Shown: positions 1 through 8,458 of the stretch, one piece after another
How the letters are laid out: every line of letters starts with the position of its first letter
Numbering within the stretch: the first letter of the stretch is position 1
Assembly (NCBI GenBank): GCA_964513465.1
Contig: CAZEMR010000029.1
Location: 1-35,440 of the forward strand
Origin: CAZEMR01 sp964513465
GTDB lineage: Bacteria; Bacteroidota; Ignavibacteria; Kapaibacteriales; UBA2268
DNA length: 35,440 nucleotides
Reading direction: 5' to 3'
Translations under genes and position numbers: made by a program
The notes under the pieces: model-generated
Seen by the model: the letters and a program-made list of their open reading frames with translations, nothing else
Told to the model about the DNA's origin: nothing
Databases searched by the model: none

Positions 1-158
1 ATACTTTCTTGCTCCCTAAATACCCTTCCGAAGGTTTAAAACCTTCGGAAGGCTTTCTATACCGAAGGCTTTCAATACTTTCTTGCTCCCTAAATACCCT
101 TCCGAAGGGTTCTAACCTTCGGAAGGCTTTCTATACCGAAGGCTTTCTATACTTTCTT
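1..158. repeat. Two 74-bp tandem repeats with internal inverted repeats
   Basis: Unit 1 is 1-74, unit 2 is 75-148, and a 10-base third start follows at 149-158. Each unit carries an inverted repeat: 24-37 pairs with 39-52 in unit 1 (14 bp), and 98-108 pairs with 116-126 in unit 2 (11 bp). The arms read CCTTCCGAAGG and CCTTCGGAAGG. A shorter partial echo, CCGAAGGC, follows in each unit. The units are almost identical apart from the hairpin loop. The array may begin before the window. It could be the 3' end of an upstream transcript (terminator-like but without a T-run) or a short intergenic repeat family. Confidence 0.85.
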
Positions 159-220
159 TTGGGCCGATAAATTCTTATTTTGTCAGAATTATTTATTGAG
201 AAAAGTCCGACAGACCATTT

Positions 221-919
221 ATGACATTTGCGGATAGAATAATTGAATTCAATCATAATCTCTCACTCGGAGATATTGAATTGCCGGAAGGAATTCGTGC
301 GCTCAATCCCTTCCGCGGCAATAACGAGGGCGAGGTCGACCGGATTATGAGCGAATTCTATAAAAAATATTACGATGACGATAATCTCCGCAAAATGGCT
401 CTGGGGATCAATCCCGGACGCTTCGGCGCCGGCGCCACAGGTATCCCCTTTACCGATACGAAGCGGCTGAAGTCGGAATGCGATATCGAGCCGCCCGAAT
501 TCGACACACACGAGATGTCTTCGGTATTTATATATGATGTAATCAATAAATATTCAAATCCCGCAGATTTTTATTCGAAATTTTATTTTAATTCGATATG
601 CCCTTTGGGATTTGTTAAGGTTAAAGACAACGGCAAGCGTGTCAATTATAATTTTTATGACGACGCCGTAATCCGCGATGCGGTCGAGCCATTTATTCTC
701 GACACGCTGCGACAGCAGATAGGTCTGGGCTGTTCGGCGGAGAAAGCAATTATACTGGGAAGCGGCAAGAATTTCGATTTCGCGAAAAAATTCAACGATA
801 AGCATGGATTGTTCGGAGAGCTTATTCCGCTGGAGCATCCGCGCTATATCATGCAATACAAACGCAAGGAATACGATAAATATATCGATAAATACATCGA
901 TACTTTCAAAAACTTATAA
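221..919 (+). CDS. SMUG2-type uracil-DNA glycosylase family protein (DUF4918)
   Basis: 232 aa, soluble, no signal peptide. Residues 62-79 (GINPGRFGAGATGIPFTD) form the uracil-recognition and catalytic loop of the SMUG branch of the uracil-DNA glycosylase superfamily. The C-terminal EHPRYIMQY (about 205-213) is the second, DNA-intercalating motif with its conserved His. The family removes uracil and related deaminated bases from DNA in base-excision repair. The Asn in the first motif and the HPRYIMQY form fit the SMUG2 subfamily, best known from Bacteroidetes. The start has only a weak upstream purine stretch (GAGAAAAG, about 10 nt away). It is followed 23 nt later by a lipoprotein gene on the same strand, with no evident functional link. 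Family call is confident; exact substrate range is inferred. Confidence 0.88.
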   Translation: MTFADRIIEFNHNLSLGDIELPEGIRALNPFRGNNEGEVDRIMSEFYKKYYDDDNLRKMALGINPGRFGAGATGIPFTDTKRLKSECDIEPPEFDTHEMSSVFIYDVINKYSNPADFYSKFYFNSICPLGFVKVKDNGKRVNYNFYDDAVIRDAVEPFILDTLRQQIGLGCSAEKAIILGSGKNFDFAKKFNDKHGLFGELIPLEHPRYIMQYKRKEYDKYIDKYIDTFKNL

Positions 920-942
920 ATTTCGGTCGGGAATTTTTCGAT

Positions 943-1638
943 ATGAAAAAATATTTTGCATTCGCAATTCTGATTTTGCTTGCGGCGTGCGGCACGGAAA
1001 ATGCCGAATTCGAACCAATCACAAAGATTTACCAGAGCTATCGCGTCGAATATGTTGAATCCGAAGATGTAACCAATGTCCAGGCCTCGTTCAGGATCAA
1101 AAGCCCTTTCGGAGAGAAATTTATTATCGAAGACCCCGTATCATTTCTGATGAACGGCCGAGGTATGAATCTCGACACCAATCGCCAGTATCCTTATTTC
1201 TATCAATTCGATGGCCGCGAAACGCCGATAGTATTCGTCTACGATAATCCCGATATGGAGCAGCGCACGGAAATCGTCGCTTCGCTCGACAGCGTACGTA
1301 CGATCTCGCTTCCCGTAAAGTCGGATACGATCAGCCTCGACTCGACTGTGGTTATTCGCTGGGGCGGCCCCTCGATCGCCCGCAATGAACGCATCACGAT
1401 CACAATTGCCGACACCAGCGGCAAAACCGTGTCGCAGTTCACTGAGATATTCAATACCAATTCCTTGTCCTTCTTTCTGCGCGACCTGTCTCCACTCAAG
1501 CCCGGCCCCGGCACTCTCGAAATCAGCCGCCGGCTCGAGGTCAGCCTTGACGACAAAACTCCCTACGGCGGCACGCTGTATATGGCGCTGTCGACCGGTC
1601 CCTCCGCTGTGGTTCTGAAAAAGAAAAAAGCCGACTGA
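943..1638 (+). CDS. Predicted lipoprotein, function unknown
   Basis: 231 aa. The N-terminus (MKKYFAFAILILLAACG) is a type II signal peptide with lipobox LAAC, so the mature protein should be acylated at Cys16 and lie in the periplasm or outer membrane. The rest is mostly beta-strand-like and polar; the C-terminal part (about 120-225) resembles an immunoglobulin-like sandwich, but I recognise no named family. GGGAA at 929-933 lies 9 nt before the ATG and supports this start. The last codons (KKKKAD) lie in a hairpin that acts as terminator for the convergent gene, so the charged tail may be a by-product of that overlap. Confidence 0.75.
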   Translation: MKKYFAFAILILLAACGTENAEFEPITKIYQSYRVEYVESEDVTNVQASFRIKSPFGEKFIIEDPVSFLMNGRGMNLDTNRQYPYFYQFDGRETPIVFVYDNPDMEQRTEIVASLDSVRTISLPVKSDTISLDSTVVIRWGGPSIARNERITITIADTSGKTVSQFTEIFNTNSLSFFLRDLSPLKPGPGTLEISRRLEVSLDDKTPYGGTLYMALSTGPSAVVLKKKKAD

Positions 1639-1654
1639 TAGACTCAGCCGGCTT
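1621..1654 (-). terminator. Intrinsic terminator of the PRC-barrel gene
   Basis: AAGCCG (1628-1633) pairs with CGGCTT (1649-1654) and CTGA (1635-1638) with TCAG (1644-1647), around a TAGAC loop and one mismatch. On the minus strand the stem is followed by a run of T (complement of 1624-1629), so it terminates the minus-strand gene ending at 1669. Its left arm includes the stop codon of the plus-strand lipoprotein gene. Confidence 0.75.
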
Positions 1655-1668
1655 GCGGAAATCATTAC

Positions 1669-2187
1669 TTAATGACGTCGTGTCGGTGTGGTAGTCGGAG
1701 ATATTTGTACATCCCGGCGGTTGCGTCGGTCATGTAGCCTGTCATCGGTATATAACTCGTGCTCTTCGTATCGGCGATGTGGCCTTTCCTTTTGCATTAT
1801 CGTATTTATTATCGCCGACATCTCTTCTTCGTAATCTTTATAGATTGTTCCTCCCCTATATTTGGGGATCATCTCGGAATGCCCGCTTTTGATCAGAGCG
1901 ATGCGGACTTTCTCGTTGTCGTCCTCGACGTCGATGAATCCTGCGGGGATCATCGCGTGGTCGTTTTCGCCTTCTGTCATTTCTGTGGGCAGATGTATAT
2001 CTATATAAACCACCTTTTTGTTGTCCTTGCGAACAACGAGATCGTGCACTTTGCCAATGTCTTTGCCGTCGGCTGCTACGACGCTCCAGCCGCGGATGTC
2101 CGGTTCGTTCCATTCGACTTTTTGCGATTCCATATTTTTCAGATACTCGAGCGAATCGTCCTTTTTGGTATAATTATAAACGGCCAT
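1669..2187 (-). CDS. PRC-barrel domain protein
   Basis: 172 aa, cytoplasmic, no signal or membrane segment. The central part, from about residue 30 (DIRGWSVVAADGKDIGKVHDL) to about 110, is a PRC-barrel: a small beta-barrel found in photosynthetic reaction-centre H subunits, RimM and many stress-associated proteins. The segment resembles those where the barrel senses or binds a partner rather than catalysing. The C-terminal 50 residues are rich in Arg, His, Glu and Asp and look disordered. The start is firm: a perfect AGGAGG (complement of 2195-2200) lies 7 nt upstream. It is divergent from the dehydrogenase gene at 2410. Its specific role cannot be told from sequence. Confidence 0.85.
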   Translation of the reverse strand: MAVYNYTKKDDSLEYLKNMESQKVEWNEPDIRGWSVVAADGKDIGKVHDLVVRKDNKKVVYIDIHLPTEMTEGENDHAMIPAGFIDVEDDNEKVRIALIKSGHSEMIPKYRGGTIYKDYEEEMSAIINTIMQKERPHRRYEEHELYTDDRLHDRRNRRDVQISPTTTPTRRH

Positions 2188-2409
2188 GCCTAAGCCTCCT
2201 AAGCATATATTAATAAAACGGAATTTATGTGAATTTTTAATAAAGGAAATAAAGAGCTGTCTGATTCGATGAATAATATAAGCATCTATTTATGTAAAGG
2301 ATTCACACTGCTTAATATTGTAAATCCCCGCTCAAAACATGGATTTTTTTCGAATTCCGCCACTTTTTTAATAAATATAAAGTTTTTTGATTAATAATAC
2401 GGGAGAAAT
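2188..2409. promoter_or_regulatory. Divergent intergenic region
   Basis: 222 bp between the PRC-barrel gene (minus) and the dehydrogenase gene (plus). It must hold promoters for both. It is AT-rich with several poly-T tracts, but I could not single out a convincing -35/-10 pair. The plus-strand gene has GGGAG at 2401-2405, 4 nt before its ATG. Confidence 0.5.
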
Positions 2410-3273
2410 ATGAAGATCGGATTTATCGGACTCGGAATAATGGGAAGCCGCATGGCTATGAATCTTATCGACAAAGATTATGATCTGATTGTTTATAACC
2501 GCACAAAAGAAAAAGCAGCCGATCACCTACGAAAAGGCGCCGAATGGGGCGAATCGCCCGCAAATACGGCCAAAAACTGCGATATTTTATTCACAATGCT
2601 TTCGACCCCCGAAGTTGTAGAATCGCTTGCGCTCGGCGAGGGTGGATTCCTCAAATCAATGCAGACAGGCACGCTCTGGGTGAATTCGACAACAGTCAAC
2701 CCATCTTTTGCCCGCGAAATGGCTTCAGCCGCTAAAAATCGCGGCGTACGCTACCTCGATGCGCCGGTCGCCGGATCGCTCAAGCCGGCCGAGAGCGGCG
2801 AGCTTGTATTCCTCGTCGGTGGCGACAAAAGCGACGTCGAAACCTGCGCGCCAATGTTAGAAATAATGGGCAAAAAATATATCCATGGCGCCGACGTGCC
2901 GGCGGGATCGTCGTACAAAATGATTGTTAATATGATGCTTGGGTATTCGATGGCGGCGTTTTCCGAGGCTGTGCATCTTGGCAAGGCTCTTGGTATCGAC
3001 CGTTCGGCATTGCTGGATTTCCTGCCGGATATGCCCGTAACTGCGCCATTTGTGAAGCTAAAGACCGACAAAATCAAATCCGGAGATTACAGCGCGGAAT
3101 TCCCGCTTAAATGGATGCAAAAGGATATGCATCTGGCCGCGCTGTCAGCTTACGAACAGCAGATAGCCATTCCCGGCGAAAACGCGATCAAAGAGCTATA
3201 CGCCCGGGCTCTGCAGGAGGGCCTCGGCGACGAGGACTTCTCGGCGATTTTCAAAAGCATCACCGGGAAATAA
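2410..3273 (+). CDS. NAD(P)-dependent beta-hydroxyacid dehydrogenase
   Basis: 287 aa, the usual length for the 3-hydroxyisobutyrate dehydrogenase superfamily. The Rossmann nucleotide motif GFIGLGIMGSRMAMNL is at 4-19. The substrate-binding signature DAPVAGS follows near 118, then GSSYKMIVNMM near 171, whose Lys is the family's catalytic residue. Members oxidise or reduce short beta-hydroxy acids: 3-hydroxyisobutyrate, tartronate semialdehyde, succinic semialdehyde or glyoxylate. The sequence pattern suits the glyoxylate/succinic-semialdehyde reductase branch as well as 3-hydroxyisobutyrate dehydrogenase, and the window holds no other gene that would decide. It is monocistronic, ending in its own terminator at 3300-3336. 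Confidence 0.9.
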   Translation: MKIGFIGLGIMGSRMAMNLIDKDYDLIVYNRTKEKAADHLRKGAEWGESPANTAKNCDILFTMLSTPEVVESLALGEGGFLKSMQTGTLWVNSTTVNPSFAREMASAAKNRGVRYLDAPVAGSLKPAESGELVFLVGGDKSDVETCAPMLEIMGKKYIHGADVPAGSSYKMIVNMMLGYSMAAFSEAVHLGKALGIDRSALLDFLPDMPVTAPFVKLKTDKIKSGDYSAEFPLKWMQKDMHLAALSAYEQQIAIPGENAIKELYARALQEGLGDEDFSAIFKSITGK

Positions 3274-3299
3274 TATATTTAAATATTGAGAATTCATTC

Positions 3300-3336
3300 A
3301 ATCCACCTGAGAATATATCGGGTGGATTATTTTTTT
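3300..3336 (+). terminator. Intrinsic terminator of the dehydrogenase gene
   Basis: AATCCACC (3300-3307) pairs with GGTGGATT (3321-3328) around a 13-nt AT-rich loop, followed by a run of seven T at 3330-3336. The T-run encodes, on the opposite strand, the final Lys-Lys of the acyl-CoA synthetase, and the stem covers part of its stop codon. Confidence 0.85.
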
Positions 3337-5135
3337 CCATACATAGAGTCGATCAGCTCTTTGTACTTCTCCTCGACGATATGACGCTTGACGCTCATCT
3401 TTGGGCTGAGCTCGCCTTTCTCGACCGTAAAGGGCTTATCGAGCAGTGTGAACCGCCTGACTCGCTCGAATTTGGCCAGATCTTTCTGCAATGCGTCGAT
3501 GTCCTGATGGATTTTATATATAATGTCTCGATTGGAGGTCAGATCGGTATCACCCTCCCATGCAATTCCTGTGCGTTCGGCGAGCATCCTGAGCTGATCG
3601 AAATCTGGAATAATCAGCGCCGTGCAGTATTCGCGGCTGTCGCCCACAAGGAACACCTGGTCGATATAACGACTCTCGGCGAGCATATTCTCTATTGGCA
3701 GCGGCGCAATATTTTTACCGCCGGAATTAACGAATATATGCTTTTTGCGGTCGGTGATTTTAATATTCCTGCGCTCGGTTAGCTGGACAATATCGCCTGT
3801 GTGCAGCCAGCCCTCGCTGTCGATTACTTCCTGGGTCGCAATCGGGTCCTTCCAGTATCCCTTCATAATATTCGGGCCGCGGGCGAGCAGTTCACCATCT
3901 TCGGCGAGCTTAACTTCGACTCCGTTGAGTGCAAGGCCGATCGATCCGAGCTCGATATTATCAGGGCGGTTAAGCGTAACCACAGGCGAGGCTTCGGTAA
4001 GGCCATAGCCCTCGAGCACGGTTATACCGATTGCGAAAAAGAATCTGCCAACTTCAACAGGCAACGGCGCTCCACCCGATACGAACATACGCAGATTCGG
4101 GTCGATTTTGTTTCGGATTTTCCGGAAGACCAGTTTATCTGCAAGTTTATATTTTGTTTTGAGCACCATCGGAACGCGGCCTTTCAGATTCCTGTCCACA
4201 TATTCCTTGCCGATTTCAATTGCCCAGTTGAACATCTTCTGTTTTGAAGCGGGTTCTTGGGATATATTCATATAAATTTTGCGTTTCATCATCTCGAGCA
4301 GGCGTGGCACCGTGGTCATCATAGTCGGCTGTATGTCCTGGATTGCCGCCGGGACGCTTTCTGGCGATTCGGCCAGCGCAATTGATGATCCGCTGGCAAA
4401 TGCGGTATAATATCCGGTAGTTCTTTCGTATGAATGATTCAACGGCAGAAATGAAAGGAATGTGTCTTTTTCGTCGAAATGGATTTCCGACTGTAAAGAT
4501 TGAATATTAGACGCTACATTCCTGTGGGTGAGCATAACGCCCTTTGGCTCGCCGGTTGTGCCGCTTGTATATATAAGAGTCAGCAGGTCTTCTGGTTTGA
4601 CATTTTCGGCATATTTCCGGACAATTTTATGCCGTTCGCCGGCCGGGCGGCATTCTTCGCCTCGGCGAATCAATCCGGACATAGATCGCACGGATAGATC
4701 CTCGGTCTCGAATTTATCGTTCATCACAATCACGTGCCTGAGGCCATCGAGGCGTTCTTTGAATTCGAGAACTTTTCTGAGCTGGAAATTATTCGAGACA
4801 ATTATGTAAGAGGCTTTGCAATCCTGAAATATAAATTCTTCCTGCTTTGCGGTAAGGGTCGGAAACAGGGGCACATCGATAGCGCCAAGACAAGTTATCG
4901 CCAAATCGGAGATAATCCATTCTATACGGTTTTCAGAAACAATACCAATGCGGTCGCCGGGCTTCACACCAAGCTCGAGCAGCCCGAGCGCGAAGCATTC
5001 AACCCGCCGGCATAATTCGTCGTGGGTCAGATGTTTCCATTCTTCGTCGGTTTTATGAATCAATGCTCTGTGCTTAGTACCGGAATAAGTATCGCATAAC
5101 CTATAGAACATTTCGGGAATTGTAGAAAAATCCAT
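3327..5135 (-). CDS. Long-chain acyl-CoA synthetase (AMP-forming)
   Basis: 602 aa, typical for bacterial FadD15/FACL-type enzymes. Adenylate-forming motifs are in order: the P-loop-like IYTSGTTGEPKGVMLTHRN (about 189-207), GYGLTEASPVV (about 375), GWLHTGDI (about 442) and ITDRKKHIFVNSGGKNIAP (about 457-475), with the flexible C-terminal domain after it. The enzyme activates fatty acids with ATP and CoA for beta-oxidation or lipid synthesis, probably at the inner membrane face. GGAGACGAA just before the ATG is the ribosome site. It is transcribed away from the ClC gene with a 145-bp gap, so it probably has its own promoter. Chain-length preference cannot be read from the sequence. Confidence 0.93.
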   Translation of the reverse strand: MDFSTIPEMFYRLCDTYSGTKHRALIHKTDEEWKHLTHDELCRRVECFALGLLELGVKPGDRIGIVSENRIEWIISDLAITCLGAIDVPLFPTLTAKQEEFIFQDCKASYIIVSNNFQLRKVLEFKERLDGLRHVIVMNDKFETEDLSVRSMSGLIRRGEECRPAGERHKIVRKYAENVKPEDLLTLIYTSGTTGEPKGVMLTHRNVASNIQSLQSEIHFDEKDTFLSFLPLNHSYERTTGYYTAFASGSSIALAESPESVPAAIQDIQPTMMTTVPRLLEMMKRKIYMNISQEPASKQKMFNWAIEIGKEYVDRNLKGRVPMVLKTKYKLADKLVFRKIRNKIDPNLRMFVSGGAPLPVEVGRFFFAIGITVLEGYGLTEASPVVTLNRPDNIELGSIGLALNGVEVKLAEDGELLARGPNIMKGYWKDPIATQEVIDSEGWLHTGDIVQLTERRNIKITDRKKHIFVNSGGKNIAPLPIENMLAESRYIDQVFLVGDSREYCTALIIPDFDQLRMLAERTGIAWEGDTDLTSNRDIIYKIHQDIDALQKDLAKFERVRRFTLLDKPFTVEKGELSPKMSVKRHIVEEKYKELIDSMYGKK

Positions 5136-5280
5136 TTCGTCTCCGATAATCTCATAAATCTCTGAACTTAATTCATTTCCGGCGCAAAAATACTAAATTT
5201 TGAATAAACAAGCATATTCCTGACAATATTTTAATATTGCCCCGCAATTATCCGATTCGTAGATTTAACTATTTAGCGGG

Positions 5281-7365
5281 TTAAATTAAGTTTTTAATAC
5301 GGTTGATATTTTCAACTTCTCCGGCAACTATTATTGATTCATCCGGCTGGAAGATATGATCCGCCTGGGGGATGGCTTTAATTTCGTGGCCCGCCGGGGT
5401 CTGCTTTTTGATCGAAAGCACATCCACTCCGTAGTCCTGACGAATTTTAAGCTCCAGAATTGATTTGCCGACAAATGCCGGAGGCACCTGCACTTCGGTA
5501 ACGACGTACCCCTCGATAAAATGTACGTCTTTATCGGCATTGCTCAGGGTTATCTTTGTGGCGATGTCACTTGTGAAATCTATATGCTCTATCTCCTGCT
5601 TGTAGGCTTCGTCGATGTCTTTGCGCCAGACGATGCCGATCTGCTTAAGTGGATTGTCGGTATCGACCACCGGCAGTCCGTCGTAGTTGCAACGCCCCAT
5701 GCGGTCGAGCGCGGTCTTGCAGTTATCGTTAAGCGTCACAGTAGAAATCGATTTATCGGCAATATCTCCGGCTATGAATACATATTTCAGCGCATCTCGA
5801 TCGAGCAGCAGGTCCTTGATATTATGGAGCGATATTATGCCCATAAATTGCTTGTGCATATTCATTACCGAGACATAGGGAACTTTTTTGGAAACCAGTA
5901 TATTAACTACTTCGTTGAAATTGCGGTTTTCCTCGATATGCTCAAAATCGCGGGAATATATGTCCTTCACGTATATCGACTTCATGATATTGACTTCAGC
6001 GCGCTCTTTGATCTTGATATTGCGAAGCAAAAGTTTGAGAGTATATATGGATTCGCGGGATAATTTCGATGATAAAATTGTGCTGATAATGCAGACCACC
6101 ATCAGCGGGAGGATAATATTATAATCTTTGGTCAGCTCGAATACGATAATAATTGCCGTAATCGGTGCGCGGGTGGTGCCGGCCACAAGTCCGCCCATTG
6201 CCACAAGTGCATAAGCCCCCGGGCTTGCGGTTATATCGGGGAAAAGATAATGAACGAAATAGCCGAATCCGGCGCCGAGCATTGCCCCCATAAAGAGCGA
6301 TGGAGCGAAAATACCTCCCGAACCACCAGAACCAAGAGTGATAGAAGTAGCCAGAATTTTTGCAAAAATTAATATAAGCGCCATCCACCATATCATATTG
6401 CTATGCAAAGCCATATTGATAGAATCATAGCCAACACCCATTACATGGGGGAAAACAAGCGCTATAACACCAACCAAGACGCCACCGATGGCCGCTTTGC
6501 TATAATCAGGGATTTTGATTTTTTTATCCCAAAAATCCTCGAAGAAATATAAGACCTTGATAAATATCCACGAAACTACGCCGGCGAGCAACCCAAGCAC
6601 GAAGTAGAACGATATTTCATAAGGGCTTACCAAATGATAGCCGCTCACCGCGAAGGCTGCGAAATTGCCCTCGAAATGATGCGACACCACGGTGGCCATG
6701 ACCGACGCGATCACAATCGGCGAAAACTGAGCCACCGCGAAATCCATAAGGATAATTTCGACTGCGAACAGAGCTCCGGCAACCGGCGCATTGAATGCTG
6801 CGGCAATACCTGCTGCGGCGCCGCATCCGACCAGTGTTTTCATTCGCTTTGTCGGCACCCGGAAAAACTGGCCCACGGTCGATCCCAGCGACGAGCCGAT
6901 CTGGATAATCGGACCTTCGCGACCGACCGAGCCGCCGGTACCTATCGTAACAGCCGAAGCGAAGGCCTTTACAACAGCCACCCGCTGACGGATGAACCCC
7001 CCTTTGAGCAGAATCGCCTGCATTACTTCAGGGACGCCATGCCCTTTTGCCTCTGGTGCGAAAAAGTAGATTATCGGCCCGACAATAAGCCCGCCAAGCG
7101 CAGGAATAATCAATTTCCAATACCAGGGGGTGTTCATGATATTTTCGAGCAGGCTGCCCTCGCCCGACCAGGCCATGTCGGATATCCAGTGGATCAGCGC
7201 GCGTATGCCAATAGCCCCGAATCCGGCCATAATGCCTATGATAATTGCCAGAATTATCATGAAGAGGTGTTCCGTCATTTTGGCGCGCTCCACCATCTCG
7301 GCGGTCCGCCGGGAGGCGCTCATATAAAAGTTAGTTAACTTGTCTATGACGGAATTAGTACTCAT
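5281..7365 (-). CDS. ClC-family chloride channel/transporter with CBS and TrkA_C domains
   Basis: 694 aa. The N-terminal 440 residues are a ClC membrane domain with the selectivity motifs GHGVP (first anion-site loop, with His where E. coli ClC has Ser), GSVGREGP (gating Glu present) and GSGGSGGIFAPSLFMGA. Residues about 465-590 form a CBS pair and the end (about 610-694) an RCK/TrkA_C-type ligand-binding domain. In PVAGALFAVEIIL the second Glu that serves as internal proton acceptor in E. coli ClC (Glu203) is Ile, by my alignment. Two cytoplasmic sensor domains suggest nucleotide- or dinucleotide-gated anion flux. It lies just downstream of actF on the same strand with an 88-bp gap, so read-through is possible. 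The start lacks a good Shine-Dalgarno site. Confidence 0.93.
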   Translation of the reverse strand: MSTNSVIDKLTNFYMSASRRTAEMVERAKMTEHLFMIILAIIIGIMAGFGAIGIRALIHWISDMAWSGEGSLLENIMNTPWYWKLIIPALGGLIVGPIIYFFAPEAKGHGVPEVMQAILLKGGFIRQRVAVVKAFASAVTIGTGGSVGREGPIIQIGSSLGSTVGQFFRVPTKRMKTLVGCGAAAGIAAAFNAPVAGALFAVEIILMDFAVAQFSPIVIASVMATVVSHHFEGNFAAFAVSGYHLVSPYEISFYFVLGLLAGVVSWIFIKVLYFFEDFWDKKIKIPDYSKAAIGGVLVGVIALVFPHVMGVGYDSINMALHSNMIWWMALILIFAKILATSITLGSGGSGGIFAPSLFMGAMLGAGFGYFVHYLFPDITASPGAYALVAMGGLVAGTTRAPITAIIIVFELTKDYNIILPLMVVCIISTILSSKLSRESIYTLKLLLRNIKIKERAEVNIMKSIYVKDIYSRDFEHIEENRNFNEVVNILVSKKVPYVSVMNMHKQFMGIISLHNIKDLLLDRDALKYVFIAGDIADKSISTVTLNDNCKTALDRMGRCNYDGLPVVDTDNPLKQIGIVWRKDIDEAYKQEIEHIDFTSDIATKITLSNADKDVHFIEGYVVTEVQVPPAFVGKSILELKIRQDYGVDVLSIKKQTPAGHEIKAIPQADHIFQPDESIIVAGEVENINRIKNLI

Positions 7366-7453
7366 GATCAGACAAAATCGCCTTATTTATATTAGCAAAA
7401 AATCACAATCACAAAGCTACGAAAAATCTATCATATATTAATTAAGGGGTTCA

Positions 7454-8458
7454 TCAAAAGTGAGGATTATTTTGTTTTCGATTACGAAATTGGAAAGTAA
7501 AAGCATATCCTATGATCACCAAAAGCATTAGTAAAGCTGCCAGAAAGGCAACACTCAGCGAGGAAACCGGCGCCCATAGCCAAATAAATTCCAGGATACC
7601 CCCAATAAGTATTAATGTGGAAGCGGTAAGCGCGATTGAGCGGTTTTCCTTTGCCGCACGAGATAAAAGCAACGGGAAAGGTACTACAAAGTGCAGAATA
7701 ATGACGGCCGACAGGACATGATAACTTCTTGAATGATAAAATATTACCTCTGATGGAATTCTGGCGTAACTGATAATTATATATTGCATCAAAAAGAAAT
7801 AAGCCCAAAGCGCATTAGCCGCAAATAGCAGCTTCATCAATTCATATATGCGAACGGGATTATGGTTGCTCAGCAGATAAATGATTGAAATTAAAGCAAG
7901 AAACACAACATAAGATGAAAGCAAATAATACAGCCCGAACAAAGTACCCGAATGAGTCAGCCCCCCTGATCCAGCCAATGCATAAGCGAACAGACTACCC
8001 GTAAAAACATATAATATCAAGGACATTGTCGCTTTTTTGGCTGATAACAAATTCTTTTGTGAACTTATTCGATTCCAGAAATAAATCAGGAGAATTACGC
8101 CATAAGTGATCAGGACGATCCATTCATTTAATATGAATCCAAGGGACTGAGTACGCCATCCATCATTCAAATCAGTATAATATCCTTCAAAAAAAAGGAG
8201 GGGTATAATGAACATTACAGCAAAAGGAAGCATTTTATATCTAAAAGCCATGCTTTCAATCGAGAGGCTCCACTTCGCGCCGGTCAATCTCTGGACACAG
8301 GCGAATGGCACCACAGCGGAAAAGATGCCGACGAGCAACGCCACCATCAATATCGATAATTCGTGAAGCAGCGATGAGCTATAGAGATACAGAGCAATTC
8401 CCGCAACTGTTATCAAAACAAAAGGTGTAATAATCTTATATATCAGTAATTTACTCAT
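7454..8458 (-). CDS. actF: Alternative complex III subunit ActF
   Basis: 334 aa from the chosen start. About ten hydrophobic helices can be drawn, as expected for ActF, a quinol:electron acceptor oxidoreductase membrane subunit related to ActC but lacking a clear quinone site. I prefer the ATG at 8458 because its ATGAGTAA overlaps the actE stop by 8 nt, typical of coupled translation; an upstream in-frame ATG at 8515 would add 19 residues deep inside actE. Last gene of the act operon. Assigned by membrane pattern and position rather than by a sharp motif. Confidence 0.85.
   Translation of the reverse strand: MSKLLIYKIITPFVLITVAGIALYLYSSSLLHELSILMVALLVGIFSAVVPFACVQRLTGAKWSLSIESMAFRYKMLPFAVMFIIPLLFFEGYYTDLNDGWRTQSLGFILNEWIVLITYGVILLIYFWNRISSQKNLLSAKKATMSLILYVFTGSLFAYALAGSGGLTHSGTLFGLYYLLSSYVVFLALISIIYLLSNHNPVRIYELMKLLFAANALWAYFFLMQYIIISYARIPSEVIFYHSRSYHVLSAVIILHFVVPFPLLLSRAAKENRSIALTASTLILIGGILEFIWLWAPVSSLSVAFLAALLMLLVIIGYAFTFQFRNRKQNNPHF

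Noticed and set aside
1..158. CRISPR-like array
   Set aside because: Only two long near-identical units, with no unique spacers between them.
3111..3782. 223-codon plus-strand frame
   Set aside because: Runs across the dehydrogenase end and antisense to the acyl-CoA synthetase; no family features.
5266..5278. ATTTAACTATTTA also present near 14312
   Set aside because: A 13-base AT-rich match in two intergenic regions is likely chance; no palindrome or spacing pattern.
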